From contig NZ_LMOO01000006.1 of the NCBI RefSeq assembly GCF_001424195.1, forward strand, positions 222,871 through 286,870: DNA of 64,000 nt, in the 5' to 3' direction. The DNA comes from Cellulomonas sp. Leaf334. Lineage in GTDB: Bacteria > Actinomycetota > Actinomycetes > Actinomycetales > Cellulomonadaceae. Both the position numbers and the translations under genes were made by a program. The notes under the pieces were generated by a model. It made no database searches. It saw only the letters and a list, made by a program, of their open reading frames with translations, and was not told where the DNA came from. Positions 38,701 through 45,911 of the stretch are shown piece after piece. How positions within the stretch are numbered: the first letter of the stretch is position 1; each line of letters starts with the position of its first letter.

Positions 38701-40665
38701 CTGGCCGAGCTCCGCGGGCCGACCGGGGGAGTCGCCCTTCCAGAACGGCAGCCGGCCGGGCACCCCGGGCGCAGGTGTCACCAGGACGCGGTCGGGCGTG
38801 ATGTCGTCGATGCGCCAGGTGCTGGACCCGAGCGTGAACATGTCGCCGACCCGCGACTCGTAGACCATCTCCTCGTCGAGCTCGCCGACGCGCTTCCCGC
38901 CGCGGACCGTCCCGCCCGAGCGCTCCGCGTCCACCGGGACGTCACTCGTCGTCGCGCCGCCGGCCAGGAAGACACCGAACAACCCACGGTCCGGGATGGT
39001 GCCGCCGCTGGTCACCGCGAGCCGCAGCGCGCCCGGCCGACCGCTGAGCACGTCGCGCACCCGGTCCCACACGATCCGGGGTCGCAGCTCCGCGAACTCC
39101 TCGCTCGGGTACCGGCCTGCGAGCATGTCGAGCACCGCGCGCAGCGTCGCGTCGCCGAGCCCCGAGAACGGCGAGGCCCGACGCACGACGGCCGACAGCT
39201 CGTCGAGCGACCAGTCCTCGACCGCGACCATCGCCACGATCTGCTGCGCGAGGACGTCGAGCGGGTTGCGCGGGACCCGCATCGACTCCAGCGCGCCGTC
39301 CCGCATGCGCTGCGCCGTCACCGCCGCGGGCACCAGCTCGCCCCGGAACGTCGGGAACACGATCCCGCGGGACACGGCGCCCACCTGGTGACCGGCGCGG
39401 CCGACGCGCTGCAGCCCGCTGGCGACCGACGGCGGCGACCCGACCTGCACCACGAGGTCGATCGCCCCCATGTCGATGCCGAGCTCCAGGGAGCTGGTGG
39501 CCACCACGGCCGGCAGCAGCCCCGCCTTGAGCTCCGACTCGGTGCGGGTGCGCTCCGCGCGGCTCATCGAGCCGTGGTGCGCGCGCGCCAGGATGGTCGC
39601 CGCGTGCCGGGTGTCGACGCCGACGGCCGTGCCCGACTGCGCCGGGATCGCGGCCGCACGCAGCGTCGCCGGGTCCGGGACGTCCTCGCCCGAGCGCTCC
39701 GCCCAGACCTCGTTCATCCGCGCGGTGAGGCGTTCCGCCCCGCGCCGGGAGTTGGTGAACACGAGCGTCGAGCGGTGCTCCGCGACCAGGTCGACGACGC
39801 GTTCCTCGACGTGCGGCCAGATCGACGGCCGGGGCAGCTGGCCGGCCGCCGCACCCGACAGGTCGAGGTCGTCGGGCGTGACGTCGTTGCCCCGCAGGTC
39901 CGACAGGTCGGGGACGGGGACGACCACGTCGACGACGATCTTCTTCGTCGACGGCGGCTGCACGACGGTGACGGTGCGCCCGCGGTCCTCCGGGGTCCGC
40001 GCGCCGCCCAGGAACTCCGCGACCGCGTCGACCGGCCGGACCGTGGCGGACAGCCCGATGCGCTGTGCCGGTCCCGGGCCGCCGGGGTGGTCGAGCAGGG
40101 CGTCGAGCCGTTCGAGCGACACGGCCAGGTGCGCGCCACGCTTGGTACCGGCCACCGCGTGGATCTCGTCGATGATCACGGTGCGCACGCCCGCCAGGCC
40201 GGCCCGGGCACCGGACGTGAGGACCAGGTAGAGCGACTCGGGCGTGGTGATGAGGATGTCGGGCGGCTTCGTCGCGAAGGCCCGGCGCTCGTTCGGCGGG
40301 GTGTCGCCCGTGCGGATGCCCACCGTGACGTCGGGGAGCTCCAGCCCCAGGCGCGTCGCCGCCTGCCGGATGCCCACCAGCGGAGAACGCAGGTTGCGCT
40401 CGACGTCCGTGGCGAGCGCCTTGAGGGGCGAGACGTACACGACGCGGCAGCGCTCGGCCGGGTCGTCGGGCCGCTGACCCGTCAGGAGCCCGTCGAGGGC
40501 CCACAGGAAGGCGGCGAGCGTCTTGCCGGAACCGGTGGGGGCGACGACGAGCGCGTGCTGACCTCCCGAGATCGCGGTCCACGCCCCGAGCTGCGCGGCC
40601 GTGGGCTCGGCGAACGCACCCGTGAACCAGGTCCTGGTCGGGTCGGAGAAGCGGTCGAGCACCAC
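35794..40665 (-). CDS. lhr: Large ATP-dependent helicase Lhr
   Basis: Superfamily 2 3'-5' DNA/RNA-DNA helicase in DNA repair; induced by damage in mycobacteria. 1623 residues, full length with the long C-terminal extension. Seen: Walker A VAPTGSGKTLAAFLWAL, GIRTGDTPPNERR, DEIH box (IIDEIHAVAGTKRG), SATVRP, then motif VI (GLQRVGRAGHQVG), a winged-helix, the Lhr core, and a C-terminal Lhr_WH/beta-barrel region. The GTG at 40665 is preferred because CACAAT lies 6 nt before it; the open frame continues to 40692. Cotranscribed with nei. Confidence 0.95.
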   Translation of the reverse strand: MVLDRFSDPTRTWFTGAFAEPTAAQLGAWTAISGGQHALVVAPTGSGKTLAAFLWALDGLLTGQRPDDPAERCRVVYVSPLKALATDVERNLRSPLVGIRQAATRLGLELPDVTVGIRTGDTPPNERRAFATKPPDILITTPESLYLVLTSGARAGLAGVRTVIIDEIHAVAGTKRGAHLAVSLERLDALLDHPGGPGPAQRIGLSATVRPVDAVAEFLGGARTPEDRGRTVTVVQPPSTKKIVVDVVVPVPDLSDLRGNDVTPDDLDLSGAAAGQLPRPSIWPHVEERVVDLVAEHRSTLVFTNSRRGAERLTARMNEVWAERSGEDVPDPATLRAAAIPAQSGTAVGVDTRHAATILARAHHGSMSRAERTRTESELKAGLLPAVVATSSLELGIDMGAIDLVVQVGSPPSVASGLQRVGRAGHQVGAVSRGIVFPTFRGELVPAAVTAQRMRDGALESMRVPRNPLDVLAQQIVAMVAVEDWSLDELSAVVRRASPFSGLGDATLRAVLDMLAGRYPSEEFAELRPRIVWDRVRDVLSGRPGALRLAVTSGGTIPDRGLFGVFLAGGATTSDVPVDAERSGGTVRGGKRVGELDEEMVYESRVGDMFTLGSSTWRIDDITPDRVLVTPAPGVPGRLPFWKGDSPGRPAELGQAMGAWVRELGALSDDDARTRVEAAGLDPWAADNLLTYLREQREATGELPTDVVLVVERFRDELGDWRVVVHSPYGARVHAPWAIVIGARLREKYGVDAATMHSDDGIVLRLPDMLDAGDGSLVDDPWAESTDPGIDLADLLLDPDEVLDSVKAELGSSAMFGARFREAASRALLLPRRRPDRRQPLWQQRQRSAQLLSVASEYPDFPILLEAVRECLQDDFDTEALTTLMRDVVARRVRVVEVTTTQPSPFAQSLLFGYTAQFLYDGDAPLAERRAAALTLDPTLLAELLGQGGESQLADLLDPEAVVRTEAELSGRAPERQAGTLEQLADAVRRHGPLTTSEAAERVAAGVRDEVPGWLVELEGARRLIRVRLGGVVPERAEQWAAIEDAGRLRDALGVALPVGVPEVFTEVVPDPVGDLLRRYARTHGPFTAAQAAARYGWGVAVVTETLRRLEGRGVLVQGRLRPDVLGGTGDEFCDADVLRTLRRRSLAALRAEVEPVAPQALGVFLPRWQGVQPVGRTGRSSATGTLRGVDGVARVVEQLAGAVMPASALETHVLPARVVDYTPAMLDELTAAGEVVWAGHGALAGHDGLVSLHPTAVADLTLRPAEAAPDTPLHDAVLEALGSGGAWFLGALTERVRQLRPDDASPSQADLANAVWDLVWSGHVTNDGLAPLRAWLGSGSTAHKTRAAAPRGRALRPRLGLRAAVQLAGDPGTRSSALGVTGAASGGRWSLLPGREPDPTLRAHALAAQLLDRHGILTRAVAPAEGIGARFTDVYRVLSALEQGGQVRRGYFVERLGGSQFALPGAVDRLRVDAQVVERSADQDGPTDLQVVVLAATDPANPYGASLPWPVAGPDPSDAGAGRHRPGRKAGALVVLVDGALVLYLERGGRTVLTFTADAGVLTAAAEGLATTVRIRRSGRLTIVRVDGVDVLDGALRSTLGTALVAAGFATTPRGLRLRDRP

Positions 40666-40671
40666 CCGGTC

Positions 40672-40677
40672 ATTGTG
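40672..40677 (-). promoter_or_regulatory. -10 element of lhr (leaderless)
   Basis: CACAAT on the minus strand, 6 nt before the GTG at 40665. Confidence 0.45.
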
Positions 40678-40715
40678 TCGGCACCCACCCACACCCGCGC
40701 GCGCCCAGCGGGTGG

Positions 40716-40721
40716 CAGGCT
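40716..40721 (+). promoter_or_regulatory. -10 element of the DUF3046 gene (leaderless)
   Basis: CAGGCT, one base from the TAGGCT elements seen elsewhere in the window, 7 nt before the GTG at 40729. Confidence 0.4.
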
Positions 40722-40728
40722 GTCGTCC

Positions 40729-40962
40729 GTGAGGTTACGAGAGTTCTGGCTGCTGGTGGACGAGGTCCTCGGCAGCGCGCACGGCAGGGAGCTCACCCGT
40801 GAGCTCGTGCTCCGAGGGCTCGACCAGCGCACCGCCATGCAGGCGCTGGACGACAACGTCGAGCCGCGGACGGTGTGGCACGCCCTCTGCGACGAGCTCG
40901 AGATCCCGGAGAACGCACGCTGGGGTGCCGATGCCCGCCGCCCCGCGCCACCGCGGGCCTAG
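40729..40962 (+). CDS. DUF3046 family protein
   Basis: Small protein of unknown function. 77 residues; begins LREFWLLVDEVLGSAHG and contains ALDDNVEPRTVWHALCDELEIPE, which is the whole DUF3046 domain. The family is almost always encoded just upstream of recA in actinobacteria, suggesting a link with recombination or cell-cycle control. GTG at 40729, divergent from lhr with a short shared promoter region. Followed after 12 bp by the phosphodiesterase gene. Confidence 0.9.
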   Translation: MRLREFWLLVDEVLGSAHGRELTRELVLRGLDQRTAMQALDDNVEPRTVWHALCDELEIPENARWGADARRPAPPRA

Positions 40963-40974
40963 GAAAGAGGACCG

Positions 40975-43053
40975 ATGACCTCGTCGAGCGGACTGCGCAC
41001 ACCCTCCTGGCTGCCCACGGTGCGGGACATCGGCGAGGCGGTGCTGACGCTCCTGACCACGACCGTCGGCCTCGCGGTCGCCGTCGCGCTCATCGACGGC
41101 GTCCGGGCCGACACCCCGGGGGCGATCGTGCTCGCCGCCGCCGTGGTCGCGGCCGGTGACCTGCTGCTGCGTGCCCCGCTGCGGTTCCTCGCGCGTCGGG
41201 GGAGCGCCGCGCTCGCCCTCGGTCTCGGCCTGCTGGCGCAGGTGGCGGTGCTGTGGCTGGCGCTGTCGCTCGTCCCCGGCATCGGTGCGGACAACCTCTG
41301 GTCCGTGCTGGGTGTCCTCGTGCTCACCGCGATCGTCATGGCGGTGGGCCGGTGGGTGATCGGCGCGAGCAACAGCGACTACGTGGTCTCCGACCTGGTG
41401 CGGCGCGCACGCCGCCAGGCGCGACGTGAGGGTGTCCGGCCACCGTCGGCAGGTGAGCCGCGACCTGCGGGGATGCTCGTCGTGCAGCTGGACGGGGTCG
41501 CCGGGCCGGTCCTCCGCGAGGCCATCGAGGCGGGGCTGGCGCCGAACATCCAGCGGTGGCTCAGCACGGGCAGCCACACGCTCGAGGACTGGTGGGCCCG
41601 GATCCCGTCGACGACGCCCGCGAGCCAGGCGGGACTGCTGCACGGCGACTCGTCGCAGATCCCCGCGTTCCGCTGGTGGGACCGGGACCTCGGCCGGCTC
41701 GTCGTGACCAACCATCCCGAGGACGCCGCGCTGGTCGAGCAGCGCCTGACCACCGGCAAGGGACTGCTCGCGGGCGGCGGCACGGCCGTCTCGACCATGT
41801 TCTCGGGCGACGCCGCGACCAGCTTCGTGGTCATGAGCCGGTCGCGGACCAAGGGGCCCGACGGTGGTCTCGGACCGGGTCCGGCGTACGTGCGCTTCTT
41901 CGCCAGCCCGTTCGTGCTGGCCCGCGCCGTGAGCGTGTCCGCGGGCGAGATGCTCAAGGAGCTCTACCAGGCGCACCGCCAGCGGATCCGCGACGTGCAG
42001 CCGCGCATCTCCCGCGCCGGCTGGTACGTCGTGCTCCGGGGGATCACCAACGTGCTGCTGCGGGACCTGAACACCTCCCTGGTGGCCGAGGCGCTGCTGC
42101 GCGGTGCCCCCACCATCTACGTCGACCTCGTGGACTACGACGAGATCGCCCACCACGCGGGACCGACGCGCCCCGAGTCGCTGCGGTCGCTCGAGGGCCT
42201 CGACCGCGTGCTCGGCACGCTCGAACGCGTCGTCGCGGTCGCCCCGCGGGACTACGAGATCGTCGTGGTCTCCGACCACGGCCAGGCGCTCGGCGCCACC
42301 TACGAGCAGCTCGGCGGCGAGACGCTGCTCGACTCGGTGCGCGCTCTCATGGCCGAACCGGCCGCCGACGGCGTCGAGAGCGACACCGGCGAGGACTGGG
42401 GACTGCTCAACGCGCTCGTGAACAGCGCGCTGAACCTCTCCCGCGGGTCGACGGTCCTCGGCCCCGACCAGGGTCGCCCCAAGCAGCCCGCCGCCGCAGG
42501 CGACCTGCCCGACGTGGTCACCGTCGGCTCCGGGAACCTGGGCCTCGTCTGGTTCCCGCAGGTGCCGAAGAGACTGACGCTCGAGGACTTCCAGGAGCGC
42601 TGGCCCGGGCTCGTGACCGGTCTCGCCGCTCGACCGGGGGTCGGGGTCGTCGTGGTCGACACCGAGGAGCAGGGCCTCGTCGCGATCGGTCCACGCGGGC
42701 TGGTCCTGCTGGAGCAGGACGGCGCGGAGCCCGAGGGCGAGGACCCCCTGCTGCCGTACGGCCCGCGCGGGCACGCCGACCTGGTGCGTGCGGCGCGGCT
42801 CCCGCACACCGGCGACCTGCTCCTGATCTCGACCGTCACCGACCGCGGCCACGTGCACGCGTTCGAGGGTCAGGTCGGGTCCCACGGCGGCATCGGGGGC
42901 GCGCAGAACCACGCGTTCCTGCTGCACCCGACGCGGTGGGCGATGGCCGACGAGCTGCGTGAGCCCGTCGGTGACGACGAGATCCTGGTGGGCGCCGAGA
43001 CGGTGCACGAGCAGCTGGTCCGCTGGGCGGACGCCGCCGGCCTGCGGCCATGA
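40975..43053 (+). CDS. Membrane protein: holin-like N-terminus fused to an alkaline-phosphatase-superfamily phosphodiesterase
   Basis: 692 residues. The N-terminus (about 18-135) has four hydrophobic helices, of the type annotated as Phage_holin_4-like. The rest (about 165-690) is a type I phosphodiesterase / nucleotide pyrophosphatase fold: VVQLDGVAG (metal Asp), the nucleophile region WARIPSTTPASQAGLLHG, DLVDYDEIAHHAG, VVSDHGQALG and GSHGGIGG with metal His. ATG at 40975 with AGAGG upstream. Coupled to the MBL gene by an ATGA overlap. Natural substrate unknown: a lipid or nucleotide phosphodiester is possible. Confidence 0.88.
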   Translation: MTSSSGLRTPSWLPTVRDIGEAVLTLLTTTVGLAVAVALIDGVRADTPGAIVLAAAVVAAGDLLLRAPLRFLARRGSAALALGLGLLAQVAVLWLALSLVPGIGADNLWSVLGVLVLTAIVMAVGRWVIGASNSDYVVSDLVRRARRQARREGVRPPSAGEPRPAGMLVVQLDGVAGPVLREAIEAGLAPNIQRWLSTGSHTLEDWWARIPSTTPASQAGLLHGDSSQIPAFRWWDRDLGRLVVTNHPEDAALVEQRLTTGKGLLAGGGTAVSTMFSGDAATSFVVMSRSRTKGPDGGLGPGPAYVRFFASPFVLARAVSVSAGEMLKELYQAHRQRIRDVQPRISRAGWYVVLRGITNVLLRDLNTSLVAEALLRGAPTIYVDLVDYDEIAHHAGPTRPESLRSLEGLDRVLGTLERVVAVAPRDYEIVVVSDHGQALGATYEQLGGETLLDSVRALMAEPAADGVESDTGEDWGLLNALVNSALNLSRGSTVLGPDQGRPKQPAAAGDLPDVVTVGSGNLGLVWFPQVPKRLTLEDFQERWPGLVTGLAARPGVGVVVVDTEEQGLVAIGPRGLVLLEQDGAEPEGEDPLLPYGPRGHADLVRAARLPHTGDLLLISTVTDRGHVHAFEGQVGSHGGIGGAQNHAFLLHPTRWAMADELREPVGDDEILVGAETVHEQLVRWADAAGLRP

Positions 43054-43826
43054 CCCTGCGGCTGCGCTGGCTGGGCCACGCGAGCACCGTGCTCGACGTC
43101 GACGGCGTCCGCCTACTCACCGACCCGCTGCTGCTCCGGCACGCAGGCCTCCTGCGTCGCCGAGGTGCTGCCCCTCGTCCCGCCGACTGGCAGGGCGCCC
43201 GGGCGGTCCTGCTGTCCCACCTGCACCACGACCACGCCGAGCTCGGCTCGCTGCGCCTGCTCGACGACGTCCCCGTGCTGAGCGCCCCGGCGAACGCCCG
43301 GTGGCTGCGCGGCCGCGGCATCGGTGCGGCGGTCGGCCTCGGGGACACGCAGTGGTGGCAGGTCCCGGGTTCCGGCGTGCGGCTGCGGCTGGTCCCCGCC
43401 GTGCACGTGCACCGGCCCATGCCGCACCGACCGAACGCGACGCACGGGTTCGTGGTCGCGACGGAGTCGTTCCGGGTCTGGTTCGCCGGGGACACGGCGC
43501 CGTTCGCGGCGATGGCGGACCTCCCGGCGCTCGCGGGCGGTCCGATCGACCTCGCGCTGGTCCCCGTGGGCGGGTGGGGTCCGCGGCTGTCCGGCGGGCA
43601 CATGGACGCGGTGCAGGCCGCGCGCGCCTGTGCCGTCGTGGGCGCGCGCGCCGCCGTCCCGGTGCACTGGGGGACGCTGCACGCCCCGGTGTCGCGACGG
43701 CTGCCACCGGGCTGGATGGACCGCGCGGGCCCGGCGTTCGCGCACGCCGCCGCACGGGTCGCGCCGTCCGTGCAGGTGCACGTGGTGGAGCCGGGGGAGC
43801 AGATCGAGCTGATGCCGACACGCTGA
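43050..43826 (+). CDS. MBL-fold metal-dependent hydrolase (UlaG/NAPE-PLD-like)
   Basis: 258 residues. Metallo-beta-lactamase fold: LRWLGHASTVLDVDGVRLLTDPLL at the N-terminus, the Zn motif LSHLHHDHAELGS (HxHxDH), a later WFAGDTAPF (metal Asp) and the C-terminal VPVHWGTLHAP (His). The closest pattern is the UlaG/NAPE-PLD group, phosphodiesterases acting on phospholipids or cyclic sugars. Translated from an ATG overlapping the phosphodiesterase stop, so the two probably act in one pathway. Followed by the recA promoter region. Confidence 0.88.
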   Translation: MTLRLRWLGHASTVLDVDGVRLLTDPLLLRHAGLLRRRGAAPRPADWQGARAVLLSHLHHDHAELGSLRLLDDVPVLSAPANARWLRGRGIGAAVGLGDTQWWQVPGSGVRLRLVPAVHVHRPMPHRPNATHGFVVATESFRVWFAGDTAPFAAMADLPALAGGPIDLALVPVGGWGPRLSGGHMDAVQAARACAVVGARAAVPVHWGTLHAPVSRRLPPGWMDRAGPAFAHAAARVAPSVQVHVVEPGEQIELMPTR

Positions 43827-43842
43827 CGGCGTGTCGGCGACA

Positions 43843-43858
43843 TCGAACACCTGTTCGT
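43843..43858 (+). promoter_or_regulatory. LexA (SOS) box of recA
   Basis: TCGAACACCTGTTCGT: both half-sites CGAAC and GTTCG with a 4-bp centre fit the actinobacterial/Bacillus SOS-box consensus. It ends 1 bp before the TAGGCT -10 (43860-43865), so LexA binding would occlude that promoter. Confidence 0.9.
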
Positions 43859-43859
43859 C

Positions 43860-43865
43860 TAGGCT
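43860..43865 (+). promoter_or_regulatory. -10 of the LexA-controlled recA promoter
   Basis: TAGGCT just after the SOS box. Gives a recA leader of about 160 nt. Confidence 0.6.
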
Positions 43866-43949
43866 GACGGATGCGGGTGCACGACCGACCCGCCCACAGC
43901 CCCTGCCGGTACCTGCCGGATCCCGGGGACCAGGGCGGTGCGGCCGGGA

Positions 43950-43974
43950 TGTCGGTGGTCGGACATAGCGTCGC
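43950..43974 (+). promoter_or_regulatory. LexA-independent recA promoter (RecA-NDp, PafBC type)
   Basis: TGTCGGTG, eight bases, then TAGCGTC: same order and spacing as the mycobacterial RecA-NDp consensus TTGTCRGTG-N8-TAGnGTCA. Predicted start near 43978, leaving a leader of about 56 nt. PafBC recognises this class of promoter in mycobacteria. Confidence 0.75.
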
Positions 43975-44033
43975 TCGCAACAAGACCAGCCCCCGTACCG
44001 CAGCAGACGCTGCTCGAGACAGACGAGGTCGAC

Positions 44034-45074
44034 ATGCCCGCACCGAAGGATCGCGAGAAGGCCCTCGAGGCCGCGCTCAGCCAGATCGACCGCCAGTTCG
44101 GCAAGGGGTCGATCATGCGGCTCGGGGACGACGGCCGCGCGCCGGTCGAGGTCATCCCCACCGGCTCCATCGCCCTGGACGTCGCTCTCGGCATCGGCGG
44201 GCTGCCGCGCGGCAGGGTCGTGGAGATCTACGGCCCGGAGTCCTCCGGCAAGACCACGCTCGCGCTGCACGCGGTCGCCAACGCGCAGAAGGCCGGCGGC
44301 ATCGCCGCCTTCATCGACGCCGAGCACGCGCTGGACCCCGAGTACGCCAAGAAGCTCGGCGTCGACACCGACGCGCTCCTCGTCTCCCAGCCGGATACCG
44401 GTGAGCAGGCGCTCGAGATCATGGACATGCTGATCCGCTCCGGCGCCATCGACGTCATCGTCGTCGACTCGGTCGCCGCGCTCGTGCCCAAGGCCGAGAT
44501 CGAGGGCGAGATGGGGGACAGCCATGTCGGCCTCCAGGCCCGGCTCATGTCCCAGGCGCTGCGCAAGATCACCGGCGCGCTCAACTCGTCCGGTACGACG
44601 GCCATCTTCATCAACCAGCTGCGCGAAAAGATCGGCGTGATGTTCGGGTCGCCCGAGACCACCACGGGTGGCAAGGCGCTCAAGTTCTACGCGTCGGTGC
44701 GCCTGGACATCCGCCGCATCGAGACGCTCAAGGAGGGCACGGAGGCCGTCGGCAACCGGACCCGCGTGAAGATCGTCAAGAACAAGATGGCCCCGCCCTT
44801 CAAGCAGGCGGAGTTCGACATCCTCTACGGCGTCGGCATCTCCCGCGAGGGCAGCCTGATCGACATGGGCGTGGAGCACGGCTTCGTGCGCAAGTCCGGT
44901 GCCTGGTACACGTACGAGGGCGACCAGCTGGGCCAGGGCAAGGAGAACGCCCGTGGCTTCCTGCGGGACAACCCGGACCTGGCCATCGAGCTGGACAAGA
45001 AGATCAAGGAGAAGCTCGGCATCGGAGCGCGGGTCGACGCACCGGCGGACGTCATGCCGGCCGTGGACTTCTGA
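44034..45074 (+). CDS. recA: Recombinase RecA
   Basis: ATP-dependent strand exchange in homologous recombination and co-protease for LexA. 346 residues, no intein. Seen: [11 protein letters not shown], Walker [34 protein letters not shown] (in parts), the L2 loop region [22 protein letters not shown] and the conserved C-terminal core. The start ATG at 44034 is preceded by GAGG. An upstream in-frame extension is not conserved. Two damage-responsive promoters precede it; recX follows after 8 bp. Confidence 0.98.
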   Translation: MPAPKDREKALEAALSQIDRQFGKGSIMRLGDDGRAPVEVIPTGSIALDVALGIGGLPRGRVVEIYGPESSGKTTLALHAVANAQKAGGIAAFIDAEHALDPEYAKKLGVDTDALLVSQPDTGEQALEIMDMLIRSGAIDVIVVDSVAALVPKAEIEGEMGDSHVGLQARLMSQALRKITGALNSSGTTAIFINQLREKIGVMFGSPETTTGGKALKFYASVRLDIRRIETLKEGTEAVGNRTRVKIVKNKMAPPFKQAEFDILYGVGISREGSLIDMGVEHGFVRKSGAWYTYEGDQLGQGKENARGFLRDNPDLAIELDKKIKEKLGIGARVDAPADVMPAVDF

Positions 45075-45082
45075 GCAGTCGG

Positions 45083-45670
45083 ATGACCAGCGGTACCCGA
45101 CGTCGAGGGCGGTTCGGCACCGAACCGCCCTCGACGGGCGCCGCCGCACAGGACGCCGAGCCGGACCAGGAGTCCGTGGCGCGCGCGATCGCGCTGCGGC
45201 TCCTGACCTCCTCGCCGCGCAGCCGGGCCCAGCTGGCGGAGGCGATGGCGCGCAAGGACGTTCCCGACGACGTGGCGGAGCGCGTGCTCGACCGGTTCAC
45301 CGAGGTCGGGCTGATCGACGACACCGAGTACGCCCGGATGGTCGTCCGGACGCGGCACGCAGAGCGTGGGCTCTCGCGTCGCGCGATCGCCGTCGAGCTC
45401 CGGCGCCGCGGGATCGACGACGAGGTCGCCGGTGACGCGCTCGAGCAGGTCGACGAGGACGACGAGGAGTCGGCCGCACGGCGGCTGGTCCGGCGCAAGC
45501 TCGCCTCCACCTCGGGACTGGACCCGCAGACCCGCTCGCGCCGGACGTTCGCGGCGCTCGGGCGCAGGGGATACCCACCGGGCCTCGTCGCGAGGCTCGT
45601 GCGCGAGGAGCTCGCCGCGCAGGGCTCGGCGGACGACAGCGACCTGGACGGGTTCGACGGCGTGCAGTGA
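45083..45670 (+). CDS. recX: Regulatory protein RecX
   Basis: Binds RecA filaments and inhibits them. 195 residues. Three-helix RecX repeats are seen: VARAIALRLLTSSPRSRAQLAEAM, FTEVGLIDDTEYARMVVRTR and SRRAIAVELRRRGIDDEVAGDAL, with a C-terminal RTFAALGRRGYPPGLVARLV. ATG at 45083, 8 bp after recA; a standard recA-recX operon. Confidence 0.95.
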   Translation: MTSGTRRRGRFGTEPPSTGAAAQDAEPDQESVARAIALRLLTSSPRSRAQLAEAMARKDVPDDVAERVLDRFTEVGLIDDTEYARMVVRTRHAERGLSRRAIAVELRRRGIDDEVAGDALEQVDEDDEESAARRLVRRKLASTSGLDPQTRSRRTFAALGRRGYPPGLVARLVREELAAQGSADDSDLDGFDGVQ

Positions 45671-45686
45671 CCCGGACCGGTCCGGG
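45671..45686 (+). terminator. Perfect 16-bp palindrome after recX
   Basis: CCCGGACCGGTCCGGG follows the recX stop directly and can form a tight hairpin. The rest of the 241-bp gap to rny (45687-45760) has three imperfect copies of a roughly 25-bp element containing GCTGC-GTG, and otherwise no gene. Confidence 0.4.
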
Positions 45687-45911
45687 GCGCTGCTGTGACC
45701 TGACGGCTTCGGATGCGCTGCTGTGTCGTTTCGACGGGCTGCCGTGACCAGAGCGGGTTCGGGGCACCGCGACGACCTTTCGGGCGGCCCGGGACACACC
45801 GGTCGCGACTCGGGCGGCCGAGTACCCGAACGGCGCACGGTGTGCGCGACAATGGCCGCTACCCGCGCACCGCAACCGCTGCGCGACGGGCGGCCGGACC
45901 AGGAGGACGTT

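Noticed and set aside
37693..40728. Long plus-strand open frame opposite lhr, running into the DUF3046 gene
   Set aside because: Composition is that of an antisense shadow; only the last 77 residues (DUF3046) are conserved.
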